Assembly: GCF_900156895.1 (NCBI RefSeq)
Contig: NZ_FTPD01000022.1
Coordinates: 79,167-143,166 of the forward strand
Length of the DNA: 64,000 bases
Reading direction: 5' to 3'
Source of the DNA: Mesorhizobium prunaredense
GTDB lineage: Bacteria; Pseudomonadota; Alphaproteobacteria; Rhizobiales; Rhizobiaceae
The notes under the pieces are model-generated. The model was not told the DNA's origin, did no database searches, and was given only the letters and a program-made list of their open reading frames with translations. Positions 1 through 9,356 of the stretch are shown piece after piece; within the stretch, counting starts at the first letter, position 1, and each line of letters starts with the position of its first letter. A program made the translations under genes and the position numbers.

Positions 1-831
1 GATCATCAGCGTCTGTGAGCCGCCGAGCAGGTCGGGAATGACGAACTCGCCGACCGCCGGGATGAACACCAGCAGGCAGCCGGCGATGACGCCGGGCAGC
101 GACAGCGGAAAGGTGATCTTCCAGAAGGCGCTGGTCGGTGGGCAGCCGAGATCCTTGGCTGCCTCGATCAGCGAATAATCCATCTTTTCCAGCGACGAAT
201 AGAGCGGCAGCACCATGAACGGCAGGTAGGAATAGACGATGCCGATGAAGATCGCCGTATAGGTGTTGAGGATGATCAGCGGCTGGCTGATGACGCCGGT
301 GGCGAGCAGCAGCTGGTTGAGCAGCCCCTCAGGCTTGAGGATGCCGATCCAGGCGTAGACCCGGATCAGGAACGAGGTCCAGAACGGCAGGATCACCAGC
401 ATCAGCAAAGTCGGGCGCAGCATCGCCGGGGCGCGGGCCATGCCGTAGGCGATCGGGTAGCCGACAAGCAATGTCAGCACCGTCGAGATGGCCGCGACGA
501 TGACGCTGGTCACATAGGCGTTGACGTAGAGCGCGTCCTGCGTCAGCCATGTGTAGTTGTCGATGCTGAGCTCGTTCAGCTGGGCGAAGAAACCGGCAAG
601 GCCGTCGCCGAAGCCGAGCACCGGCGTGTAGGGCGGTATGGCGATCGCCGTCTGCGACAGCGAAATCTTGAAGACGATAACAAACGGAATGAGGAAGAAG
701 AAGACCAGCCAGAGATACGGGATGAGGATGACAAGGCGGCCAACGAAGGCCTCTCCCAGTCTGGCCAGGGCGGATTTGCCCGCAGCGGTGGCCCGAGAGC
801 TTGCAGCAGCGGTGACAGCGGCATTCGACAT
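1..831 (-). CDS. potH: Putrescine/spermidine ABC transporter permease PotH (partial, cut by window edge)
   Basis: Inner-membrane permease of a polyamine ABC importer, partner of PotF, PotG and the missing PotI. The start at 831 opens with a short polar N-terminus, then a first membrane segment (LVILIPYLWLVFFF region, about residues 30-55). Further hydrophobic segments follow, and the EAA-type cytoplasmic loop is readable as SLIEAAKDLGCPPTSAF near residue 220. The reading frame is open to base 1, so the last 30 or so residues lie outside the window. The start is 9 bases after the potG stop, so the two are translated as one operon. The family is clear; the exact polyamine is inferred from the neighbouring PotF. 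Confidence 0.9.
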   Translation of the reverse strand, partial: MSNAAVTAAASSRATAAGKSALARLGEAFVGRLVILIPYLWLVFFFLIPFVIVFKISLSQTAIAIPPYTPVLGFGDGLAGFFAQLNELSIDNYTWLTQDALYVNAYVTSVIVAAISTVLTLLVGYPIAYGMARAPAMLRPTLLMLVILPFWTSFLIRVYAWIGILKPEGLLNQLLLATGVISQPLIILNTYTAIFIGIVYSYLPFMVLPLYSSLEKMDYSLIEAAKDLGCPPTSAFWKITFPLSLPGVIAGCLLVFIPAVGEFVIPDLLGGSQTLMI

Positions 832-840
832 GGCCGCCCC

Positions 841-1980
841 CTATCGCGTCAGCACGACGCCGGCATCCGGCCGGAACGATACCCAGGCGCGGTCGTTCCA
901 ACTCAGCGGATCCTCGGTGATGCGGGCCGCGTTCATCGTGCTCGCCCGCACCACCTGGCCGTCGTCCAGCCTGACGTGATAGACGGTCATGTCGCCGAGA
1001 TAGGCGATATCGTAGACCTCGCCCTCGATGGCGTTGACAGCGCCGGCCGGTCTCGTCGACGATATCTTGATCTTCTCCGGCCTGATGGCGAAGGCGACGG
1101 CCGCGCCAGTTGCGGCATCGCCGGTATTTTCGGTCCGGATGGTGATGCCGTTGCCGGCATCGATGCTTGCAGCACCCGCCTCGCCATGCGCAATCTTGCC
1201 TTCGAACATGTTGACGTTGCCGACAAAGCCGGCGACGAAACGGGAACCCGGCGCCTCGTAGACTTCGGCCGGCGTCGCCACCTGCATCACCTCGCCCTTG
1301 TCGATGATGGCGATGCGGTCGGCCATGGTCATCGCCTCTTCCTGGTCGTGGGTGACGACGACGAAGGTGAGGCCGAGTGACTGCTGCAGATCCATCAGCT
1401 CGAACTGCGTTTCCTCACGCAGCTTCTTGTCCAGCGCGCCCAACGGCTCGTCGAGCAGCAGCACCTTCGGCCGCTTGGCGACTGAGCGGGCAAGCGCGAC
1501 GCGCTGGCGCTGGCCGCCGGACAATTGGTGCGGCTTGCGCTTGGCGAACTGCTCGAGCTTGACCAGCTTCAGCATCTCTCCAACGCGCGCCGCGATCTCG
1601 GGCTTCGGCATGCCATCCTGCTTGAGGCCGAAGGCGATGTTGTTTTCGACCGTCATATGCGGGAACAGCGCATAGGACTGGAACATCATGTTGACCGGCC
1701 GCCGGTATGGCGGGATGCCGCGCAGATCCTGGCCATCGAGCAGGATGCGGCCGGCGGTCGGCTCCTCGAACCCGGCGAGCATCCGCAGAAGCGTCGACTT
1801 TCCGCAGCCGGATGCGCCGAGCAGGGCAAAGAACTCGCGCTCGAATATCGTCAGCGACAAATTGTTGACAGCGGTGAAGTCACCGAACTTCTTGGTGACC
1901 TTGTCGAACTGGATGTACGGCTTGGCGTTCGGATCGTTCCATGGCGCGAAATCCCTGCGGATGCTGCCAAGCGATTTCAT
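841..1980 (-). CDS. potG: Polyamine ABC transporter ATP-binding protein PotG
   Basis: ATPase of the polyamine importer, 379 aa, the normal length for PotA/PotG. Walker A GASGCGKST lies at residues 55-63, the ABC signature LSGGQ at 153-157, and Walker B LLLDEP at 174-179. A C-terminal TOBE domain covers about 290-375. The N-terminus (PWNDPNAKPYIQFDKVTKKFG) is the extended type seen in PotG. It lies between potF and potH on the same strand. A strong stem-loop at 2016-2040 separates it from potF, which would let the binding protein be made in excess. Confidence 0.95.
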   Translation of the reverse strand: MKSLGSIRRDFAPWNDPNAKPYIQFDKVTKKFGDFTAVNNLSLTIFEREFFALLGASGCGKSTLLRMLAGFEEPTAGRILLDGQDLRGIPPYRRPVNMMFQSYALFPHMTVENNIAFGLKQDGMPKPEIAARVGEMLKLVKLEQFAKRKPHQLSGGQRQRVALARSVAKRPKVLLLDEPLGALDKKLREETQFELMDLQQSLGLTFVVVTHDQEEAMTMADRIAIIDKGEVMQVATPAEVYEAPGSRFVAGFVGNVNMFEGKIAHGEAGAASIDAGNGITIRTENTGDAATGAAVAFAIRPEKIKISSTRPAGAVNAIEGEVYDIAYLGDMTVYHVRLDDGQVVRASTMNAARITEDPLSWNDRAWVSFRPDAGVVLTR

Positions 1981-2015
1981 GTCCCACTCCGTGCTGTTCC
2001 ATCCCCAGAAGACTT

Positions 2016-2040
2016 GACCCCGGCAGCGCCTGCCGGGGTC
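2016..2040 (-). terminator. Stem-loop between potF and potG
   Basis: Perfect 10-bp inverted repeat GACCCCGGCA / TGCCGGGGTC with a 5-base loop, in the 72-base gap between the potF stop and the potG start. No T-run follows on either strand, so it is more likely an mRNA-stabilising or partial-termination hairpin than a full terminator. Such hairpins after the binding-protein gene are known from other ABC operons. Confidence 0.7.
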
Positions 2041-2052
2041 GTTGATTGTCGC

Positions 2053-3150
2053 TTACTGCCCGGTGACGATTTTGGTCCAGGTGCGGGTGACGACGCGCTG
2101 GGTCTTGGAATCGTAAGGGGCGATGGTGAACAGTTTCGCCAGCGTCGCCTCGTCCGGGTAGATCGCCGGATCCTCGAGTATCTCCTTGTCGATGAACTGC
2201 TGCGACGCCTTGTTGCCATTGGCGTAGAAGACGAAGTTGCTCGCCTTGGCGATGACTTCCGGCTTCATCATGTAGTTCAGGAATTCATGCGCCTCGGCGA
2301 CATGCGGCGCGTCGGCCGGGATCGCCATCTGGTCGAACCACATTTCGGCGCCTTCCTTTGGCACGGAATAGGCGATCTCAACGCCCTGGTTTGCTTCCGT
2401 CGCCCGGTCGCGCGCCTGGAACACGTCGCCCGACCAGCCGACGGCCAGGCAGATGTCGCCATTGGCCAGCGCGTTGATATATTCCGACGAGTGGAACTTG
2501 CGGATGGAAGGCCTGATCTTCAGCATCACTTCTTCGGCCTTGGCGAAATCGTCCAGCGACGTGGTCTCAGGATCGATGCCCAGATATTTGAAGGCGTTCG
2601 GGAGGATGTCGCTCGGAGAATCGAGGACATAGACGCCGCAATCCTTCAGCTTGGCCAGCTTTTCCGGGTTGAAGAACACGTCCCAGCTGTCGATCTTGTC
2701 GGTGCCGAGCGCTTCCTGCACTTTCTTGACGTTATAGCCGAGGCCGACCGTGCCCCACATGTAGTTGATCGAATATTCGTTGCCGGGATCGTACTTGGTC
2801 GTGCGCTCCGAAACGACGTCCCACATGTTGGAAATGTTGGGCAGCTTCGACTTGTCGAGCTTCTGGAACACCCCTGCCTGGATCTGGCGTGCGAGGAAGT
2901 TGGCGGTTGGCACGACAACGTCGTAGCCGCTGCCGCCGGCAAGCAGTTTCGTCTCAAGGAGTTCGTTGGAATCGAAGGTGTCGTAGGTGACCTTGATGCC
3001 CGTTTCCTTGGTGAAGTCCTCGATGATCGAGCTGTCGATGTAATCCGACCAGTTATAGACATTGACGACGCGGTCCTGGGCATCAGCGCCGAGGGTGAAA
3101 AGCGTCAGAAATGCCGAGGTCGCCGAAAGCCAGAATGCTTTGCGGGTCAT
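2053..3150 (-). CDS. potF: Polyamine (putrescine) periplasmic binding protein PotF
   Basis: Periplasmic solute-binding protein of the polyamine importer, 365 aa. Residues 1-25 form a Sec signal peptide ending in GADAQ, followed by the mature start DRVVNVYNWSDYIDSSIIEDF, typical of PotD/PotF proteins. The family body includes KVTYDTFDSNE and YDVVVPTANFLARQI. It is first in the minus-strand operon potF-G-H. With the puuA/puuB-like genes at 13991 and 15976 it suggests that polyamines are used as carbon or nitrogen source. Putrescine rather than spermidine is a family-level guess. Confidence 0.92.
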   Translation of the reverse strand: MTRKAFWLSATSAFLTLFTLGADAQDRVVNVYNWSDYIDSSIIEDFTKETGIKVTYDTFDSNELLETKLLAGGSGYDVVVPTANFLARQIQAGVFQKLDKSKLPNISNMWDVVSERTTKYDPGNEYSINYMWGTVGLGYNVKKVQEALGTDKIDSWDVFFNPEKLAKLKDCGVYVLDSPSDILPNAFKYLGIDPETTSLDDFAKAEEVMLKIRPSIRKFHSSEYINALANGDICLAVGWSGDVFQARDRATEANQGVEIAYSVPKEGAEMWFDQMAIPADAPHVAEAHEFLNYMMKPEVIAKASNFVFYANGNKASQQFIDKEILEDPAIYPDEATLAKLFTIAPYDSKTQRVVTRTWTKIVTGQ

Positions 3151-3508
3151 GCGTCTCTCCTTTTGATGAGTGTTCCATCGCCAGCTCGTCGCGGGGCTGC
3201 GCGGCTGGGCGTTTGCTTCAGATTATTGGGCTTTCCGACAAGCGACAAGCGCGAACCGCCAACACGACAGCGGTTCGATGTGCAGCGGCCGAGCCCCCCG
3301 TTCCCATGTCGTGATCCAGGTGGCATTCCGGCTCCGTCAAAGGCTCTCGCCACGGCGCGGGCAGGGATACGACGATGTTGTCCGGTCTCGGTCGGGCCGG
3401 AGGGGAGACTTGGCAAGATGAGCCTGTCTTGTTGTTGCCGTACTGACAGCCTGCCCGCGCGGCTGCGCCATTGTCAATGGCTCATCTCGCTTTGGCGCGT
3501 GCGCTGCA
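3151..3508. other. Intergenic region upstream of potF
   Basis: 358 bases without a convincing gene. It must hold the potF promoter, but no consensus box stands out. A perfect 15-base palindrome GCCATTGTCAATGGC lies at 3467-3481, just behind the stop of the DMT gene on the minus strand; it could be a weak terminator or an operator. Confidence 0.5.
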
Positions 3509-4459
3509 TCAATTAGGCGACGGCATACCGGTGACACCCGGCCGCACGGGCCGCGCCTGACGCTTGAATTCGAGCCCGATATGGACGAGCAGCGCCGTGA
3601 CCACGACCGTGCCGCCAAGGATGGTGCGTCCCGACGGCACCTCGGAATGGATGAGCCAGACCCAGATCGGGCCGAGGATCGGCTCGAAAGTGCCGAGCAG
3701 TGCTGCGACCGCCGCCGGAACGAGCCGGGCGCCGGTGGCGAAGAAGGCAAGGCCGAGACCGAGATTGACCACGCCGAATGCAAACAGGAAACCCATGTCG
3801 CTGCTGGAAACGCCGAATTGCGATGCCTGGGACGCCGCGAATGCGGCGGCAATCATCGTGCCGAGGCAGGTCGCCGGCGTCATGCGCACATGGGCAAAGC
3901 GTCGCGTGATGACGGTGGCGATCGAAAACATCACGGCGATGAGCAGCGCCAGGCCGTCGCCGATGGGCGACACCGCGCCATCGAGCGATTCCGATACCAT
4001 GATGGCAACGCCGGCAATGACGGCGGCAATTGCCACCCAGGTTGCCAACGCCACCCGTTCGCGAAACAGCACCCAGGCAAACAGCGCCGCCAGGAGCGGC
4101 ACGCCGGCCTGCATCAAAAGGATGTTGGCGACGGTGGTGTAGGCAAGCGCCACGACGAATGAGGTCGATGCGGTGGCGAAGCAGAACGCCACGGCAAGGC
4201 CGGGCAGGCCCATGCCACGGAACAACCTTATCGTGCCGTGCCAGCCGTCGCGCCAGACCATGAAGCAGATCAGGAAGGCGGCGGCCCAGACCGAGCGCCA
4301 GAACACCACGGTCCAGCTGTCGCCGGCGTCTATGAAACGGGCGATGGCGCCGCCGAAACTCCACATCAGCGCAGACAGGAATATCAACAGGAAGCCGACA
4401 CGCTCGTCACGCGGCGAGACGACAGGCGAAACGGCTAACGGTGATGATGTATCGGTCAT
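3509..4459 (-). CDS. DMT (EamA) family transporter
   Basis: Integral membrane exporter of the drug/metabolite transporter superfamily, 316 aa, with about ten hydrophobic segments in two EamA repeats (for instance VGFLLIFLSALMWSFGGAI in the first and LGLGLAFFATGARLVPAAV in the second). I chose ATG 4459 (MTDTSSPLAV). The frame stays open upstream to 4582, but the added 41 residues lack membrane or family character. Substrate unknown. It stands alone on the minus strand downstream of the scfR gene, 147 bases from its stop, so it might be in the same transcript. Confidence 0.82.
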   Translation of the reverse strand: MTDTSSPLAVSPVVSPRDERVGFLLIFLSALMWSFGGAIARFIDAGDSWTVVFWRSVWAAAFLICFMVWRDGWHGTIRLFRGMGLPGLAVAFCFATASTSFVVALAYTTVANILLMQAGVPLLAALFAWVLFRERVALATWVAIAAVIAGVAIMVSESLDGAVSPIGDGLALLIAVMFSIATVITRRFAHVRMTPATCLGTMIAAAFAASQASQFGVSSSDMGFLFAFGVVNLGLGLAFFATGARLVPAAVAALLGTFEPILGPIWVWLIHSEVPSGRTILGGTVVVTALLVHIGLEFKRQARPVRPGVTGMPSPN

Positions 4460-4606
4460 GATTGCGACTGTCGGCGATTTCGAGGCAACACGATGCACAG
4501 CGGACGACAGAAACGTGCCACATTCGCCTAGCGCAAAGGCAGCGGCGGAGCGTGGTCCACCGGGCAGCGACGGTTGTGGCAAAGACGGCAGTCGCCTGCC
4601 GGGACC

Positions 4607-6061
4607 TCACTGGAAATCGAAGGCGCTTAGTCCGGTCACCATTTCGTCGAGGCCGAGCGGACGCGTCACCGGCGGCTCGGCGCGGGCGAGGCAGCCGATG
4701 CGTTCGCACAGCCGGCAGGCGGGGCCAATCAGCGTGGCCGGATTGGTGCCCTGTCCGGCTTTTCCGGCAGCAGCGGCAGCCGGCCCCGGCAGTGCCGCGC
4801 CATAGACGATCTCGTCACGAAAGCCGATGTCGCAGCCGAGCAGAAGCGCGGTACGGCGCGGGCGCTCCGCAAACGAGCCTTGCGGCCCCTCAAGCGTGCG
4901 GGCGACGCAGAGGAATTCGGCGCCGTCGGGCATTTCCACCGCTTCGACGAAGATCTGGCCGGGCTGGGTAAAGGCGGCATGCACGGGAAGTTTTGGACAG
5001 CCGCCGCCGAAGCGGCTCTGCGGAAAACCCTGGCTGCCCGCCTTGCGGAAGCGGTTGCCGGCGTTGTCGACCTCGAGCATGAAGAACGGCACGCCCGGCG
5101 TGCCCGGCCGCTGCAGCGTGGTCAACCGGTTCGCCGCCTGCTCGAAGGAGACGCCGAAGCGCGAGCGCAGTACGTCGATGTCGTAACGCGCGCGTGTGGC
5201 GGCTGCGTGAAAGGATTGATAGGGCATCATCAGCGCGTGGGCGGCGTAGCGGCCAAGCTCGAAGCGGGCGAGCCGGCGGGCCTCATCCGTGGTCAGCTTC
5301 AGCGCCTGGATCTCGCTTGCCACGGCGACCGTCATGCGGATCAGGCAGGCCTCCATCGCCACCTCTCGCAACTGATCGAACGGCGACAGGCGCTCGGACA
5401 GGAACAGACGCTGCGAGTGGCGGTCGTAGCGGCGGCGCCAGTTCGGCATGGTGGCGACCGGCAGCACCTTGACGACGATGCCGTATTCGCGCCTCAGCCA
5501 GGCCTTCAGCGCACCGAGCAGATCGTCGCCTGAATCGAGCACCGACGTGAATGCCTCGGCCTCCTCTTCCAGCGCGGCAAAATGGTTCGGACGGCGCTCG
5601 AAAATCTCGTGCACCTCGTCGATCGGCAAGCGGGCGCCGGACAGTGCCGTCGCTTTGCCCTCACGCGCCAGGAGCTCGTTGAGGTCGGAAAGGCGCTCGG
5701 CCTGTTCGCGATAGGCGCGAAACAGTTTTATCACCGCGGCGGACGCGTTGGGCGCCGCCTCGGCAAGCTCGATCAGCTCCTGGTCGCCAGGCAATTCGCC
5801 GACCAGCAGCGGATCTGAAAACACTTCCTTCAGGGCGGTGACCGATCCCCTCGCCTCGCCCTGCAATTCATGCGGGTCGACCTTGTAGACAGATGCCAGC
5901 TTGAGGATCAGCTGAACCGTCAGCGGCCGCTGGTTGCGCTCGATGAGATTGAGGTAGGACGGCGAGATGCCGAGCCCTTCGGCCATCGCCGTCTGGGTCA
6001 GGCCCTTGGCGCTGCGGATGCGGCGGATGCGCGGCCCGGCGAAGATTTTTTGATCCGCCAC
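4607..6061 (-). CDS. ScfR-family transcriptional regulator (XRE HTH + IrrE-like/DUF2083), likely regulator of aceA
   Basis: Short-chain-fatty-acid regulator family (relatives: RamB, PccR, MccR). An XRE helix-turn-helix covers roughly residues 8-65 (KGLTQTAMAEGLGISPSYLNLIERNQR). A central IrrE-like and C-terminal DUF2083 region follow, with cysteines near the end (CRLCERIGC). The frame is open to ATG 6109, but I prefer GTG 6061 (484 aa): it has AAGGA 7 bases upstream, gives the usual N-terminus VADQKIFAGP, and leaves the DNA motif at 6073-6086 in the leader instead of in the protein. It is divergent from aceA, whose relatives are controlled by this family in other bacteria. Direct control is inferred. 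Confidence 0.85.
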   Translation of the reverse strand: MADQKIFAGPRIRRIRSAKGLTQTAMAEGLGISPSYLNLIERNQRPLTVQLILKLASVYKVDPHELQGEARGSVTALKEVFSDPLLVGELPGDQELIELAEAAPNASAAVIKLFRAYREQAERLSDLNELLAREGKATALSGARLPIDEVHEIFERRPNHFAALEEEAEAFTSVLDSGDDLLGALKAWLRREYGIVVKVLPVATMPNWRRRYDRHSQRLFLSERLSPFDQLREVAMEACLIRMTVAVASEIQALKLTTDEARRLARFELGRYAAHALMMPYQSFHAAATRARYDIDVLRSRFGVSFEQAANRLTTLQRPGTPGVPFFMLEVDNAGNRFRKAGSQGFPQSRFGGGCPKLPVHAAFTQPGQIFVEAVEMPDGAEFLCVARTLEGPQGSFAERPRRTALLLGCDIGFRDEIVYGAALPGPAAAAAGKAGQGTNPATLIGPACRLCERIGCLARAEPPVTRPLGLDEMVTGLSAFDFQ

Positions 6062-6072
6062 TCGAATGTCCT

Positions 6073-6237
6073 TGACAGAATTTACATGACTTCCGCGCGG
6101 CGCTGCCATGCCGGCCTTTTACAATCATGACAGATTTACAGCGCCTGACTGTCAAACGCAACACAGGTTTTCCCTTATTTTCCAGCCAAACCTCTGGTTT
6201 TCCTCGCCTGGCTCGCGCCAAAATGTAAATGCTGTCA
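6073..6237. promoter_or_regulatory. Three copies of a TGACAG(N)ATTTACA motif between scfR and aceA
   Basis: Copies: TGACAGAATTTACA at 6073-6086 (+), TGACAGATTTACA at 6128-6140 (+) and TGACAGCATTTACA on the minus strand at 6224-6237. Seven bases on one side and six on the other are identical; only the spacer varies (0-1 base). They span the divergent promoter region. The natural reading is an operator set for the adjacent ScfR-type regulator controlling itself and isocitrate lyase. This is inference from position and repetition. Confidence 0.6.
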
Positions 6238-6306
6238 TACCAAAACGGCGCAGAAATTTTCGTGAGGCGGCGTTTCCATCCCAGCAACTATCTGTCGGAG
6301 CGACCA

Positions 6307-7596
<1,290 letters not shown>

Positions 7597-7660
7597 CACG
7601 AACGCAACAAAATAGAGGCAACGCCCCAAAAGGGGTAAAAAATACGCAAGGAGAAGACCA

Positions 7661-7903
7661 ATGGCATCGATAAGCCGCGTCAAGGAACGGGCCGAAGAAC
7701 AGGCCACCACCATGACCGTCGACCAGCAGGCGACCATCCGCATGCTGGCCAACGACCTGCACAGGCTCAACCAGTCGGTGATGAAGGCGGTCGAGGCCGG
7801 TGTGTCGGTAGAACTCGTGCGCTCGGCACGACACCATGGCGGCGACGGCAACTGGGGCGACCTGCTGATCCCGGTCATCGTCACGCAGCGGAGCCTCGGC
7901 TGA
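7661..7903 (+). CDS. Small conserved protein downstream of aceA
   Basis: 80-aa soluble protein (MASISRVKERAEEQATTMTV start) with AAGGAG 10 bases upstream. The first half is predicted helical and polar, the second half ends in GDLLIPVIVTQRSLG. I recognise no domain. Its position 64 bases behind aceA on the same strand and the strong ribosome site suggest a real gene linked to glyoxylate-shunt expression. Function unknown. Confidence 0.75.
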   Translation: MASISRVKERAEEQATTMTVDQQATIRMLANDLHRLNQSVMKAVEAGVSVELVRSARHHGGDGNWGDLLIPVIVTQRSLG

Positions 7904-7938
7904 CCGAAATCCGACCAAACCCTGCTGGTAGATCCGGC

Positions 7939-7968
7939 ATCACCTGCGCAGTTCTCTGCGCAGGTGAT
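7939..7968 (+). terminator. Hairpin terminator after the aceA unit
   Basis: Perfect 12-bp stem (ATCACCTGCGCA / TGCGCAGGTGAT) with a 6-base loop, 36 bases after the stop of the small gene at 7903. Only a short T pair follows, so termination may be weak, but the stem is very stable. Confidence 0.65.
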
Positions 7969-8128
7969 TTGCACTTGCAAAACCAGTTTGCATGCACGGC
8001 CAGAAAAGAACTTGCTTTAAATTTTAACCTTTCTTGCGATGTTCTCGATGCCAGCCATTTCAGCTTGACACAGGCAGCGATCTCACGGCAATTGTTTCTA
8101 AAGTACAACCCTGCATTGAAACCAACGA

Positions 8129-8596
8129 GTGCCCGCCCCGCTGATGCGCCCCTTGAATCGCACTGTGAACCAGCTGAGTTTGATGAGCCGGAACGTGGAC
8201 CCCGAAATGCTCACCGACTTCACCCGCGTGCTCGTCGTCGGAAAATCGCCGGTCAACCGGGTGGTGGTTTCGAAAATCGTCGAACGGTCCGGGCTCAAAC
8301 CGATCTCGGAATCGCCCGAAACGGCAGCAACGACGCTGCGCTCGCTCATTCCCGGAGCTGTCGTCCTCGATGGCGGAGCCGACAACAAGGACTGCGACGC
8401 GCTGATGTCGGGAATCGATGCGCTGCGGCGCATCTCGGGCAAGTCGCGTCCCTCGGTGATCCTGCTCTCGACCAAAAGCGGCACACCGGAGAGCCTCGGC
8501 CTGTCGAGCGTCGTCGATGCGGTGGTCGTCAAACCGATCACGACCGAACGGCTGCAGCCGGTGATCGACCATTTGATCGGGCTCGGACGCAGCTAG
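8129..8596 (+). CDS. Receiver-like (degenerate response regulator) protein
   Basis: 155 aa if read from GTG 8129; ATG 8144 or ATG 8186 are other possible starts and no ribosome site decides. The fold order of a CheY-type receiver is visible: a first strand VLVVGKSP, an aspartate after a hydrophobic strand (AVVLDGG), a Ser/Thr position (ILLSTKSG) and a conserved lysine (VVVKPITT). The acidic pair that normally ends the first strand and binds Mg is missing (GKS instead). So it resembles a receiver that may not be phosphorylated normally. No output domain. Confidence 0.7.
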   Translation: MPAPLMRPLNRTVNQLSLMSRNVDPEMLTDFTRVLVVGKSPVNRVVVSKIVERSGLKPISESPETAATTLRSLIPGAVVLDGGADNKDCDALMSGIDALRRISGKSRPSVILLSTKSGTPESLGLSSVVDAVVVKPITTERLQPVIDHLIGLGRS

Positions 8597-8798
8597 CCGG
8601 CGTCCCACCCGGCTCACGCGCCCTCCCTCGCTTCTTGCGATCGGATCTGGATATCTTATGTCAGTATGCGACCGCCTGACAGCGAACCCAGTCCGATGTC
8701 CTTTTGCAATTGCGACGCATCTGGGATAGCACCTTCGAACAAATCCGCAGGCATGTTCCGACTTCGCGACATGGCTGTCGATATTGGCGGATCATGAC

Positions 8799-9242
8799 AT
8801 GTCCTCAGAACAGACCATCGCCGCGCTTTGCAGGGAACTCGGACTGCGCATCACCGGTCCGCGCCGCGTCATCATGCGCGTTCTGTCCGAATCCAGCGAC
8901 CATCCGGATGTGGTGGAACTCCATCGCCGTGTTGTCGCCATCGAGCCGACGATCGCGCTCGCCACTGTCTATCGCACCGTCAGCCTTCTGCGCGAAAAGG
9001 GCATTCTGGAGCGGCACACCTTTGGCGATCGGCGCGCCAGATACGAAACCGTCCCCCGCGAGCATCACGATCATCTCATCAACATCGAGACCGGAGATGT
9101 CATCGAGTTCCAGTCGGCGGAGATCGAGCGGCTCCAGGAGGAAATCGCTCGACAGCACGGATTCACGATCATCAGCCACAGACTGGAGATCTACGTGAAG
9201 CCGATCCAGAAACCGCGACGCTCTCGTCAAATCAGAGAATGA
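8799..9242 (+). CDS. mur: Fur-family regulator, probably Mur (manganese uptake regulator)
   Basis: 147 aa DNA-binding metalloregulator. A winged helix occupies residues 1-80 (ALATVYRTVSLLREKGILE); the dimerisation and metal domain follows, with the EHHDHLINIETG motif. Start ATG 8799 (MSSEQTIAAL) is preferred over the TTG at 8784. In rhizobia the Fur homologue has become Mur and represses sitABCD and mntH in response to Mn. The sitABCD genes here are convergent with it and a matching palindrome lies upstream of sitA at 12944. Mur rather than Fur or Irr is inferred from these points. Confidence 0.88.
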   Translation: MSSEQTIAALCRELGLRITGPRRVIMRVLSESSDHPDVVELHRRVVAIEPTIALATVYRTVSLLREKGILERHTFGDRRARYETVPREHHDHLINIETGDVIEFQSAEIERLQEEIARQHGFTIISHRLEIYVKPIQKPRRSRQIRE

Positions 9243-9254
9243 CCGCCAGTTGTT

Positions 9255-9356
9255 AAAAGCGCGTCGCGTCTGAAGGGATTCATGCGACGCGCTTTAAGTT
9301 CTTGTTCTATGCATGTCGTTATCCCAAAACCGCTGCGCACTTTTGGGCGACATGCA
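9255..9356. repeat. Rhizobial palindromic repeat (RIME-like), copy A
   Basis: Two-stem repeat. Stem 1 is AAAGCGCGTCGC (9256-9267) with GCGACGCGCTTT (9284-9295). Stem 2 is TGCATGTCG (9310-9318) with CGACATGCA (9348-9356), and an inner CCCAAAA/TTTTGGG pair. The same architecture recurs at 48051-48180. It fills the gap between the convergent mur and sitD stops and so may serve as a bidirectional terminator. Confidence 0.8.

Noticed and set aside
1525..3516. 663-codon plus-strand open frame
   Set aside because: It is antisense to potG and potF, which have full family motifs; high GC produces long antisense frames.
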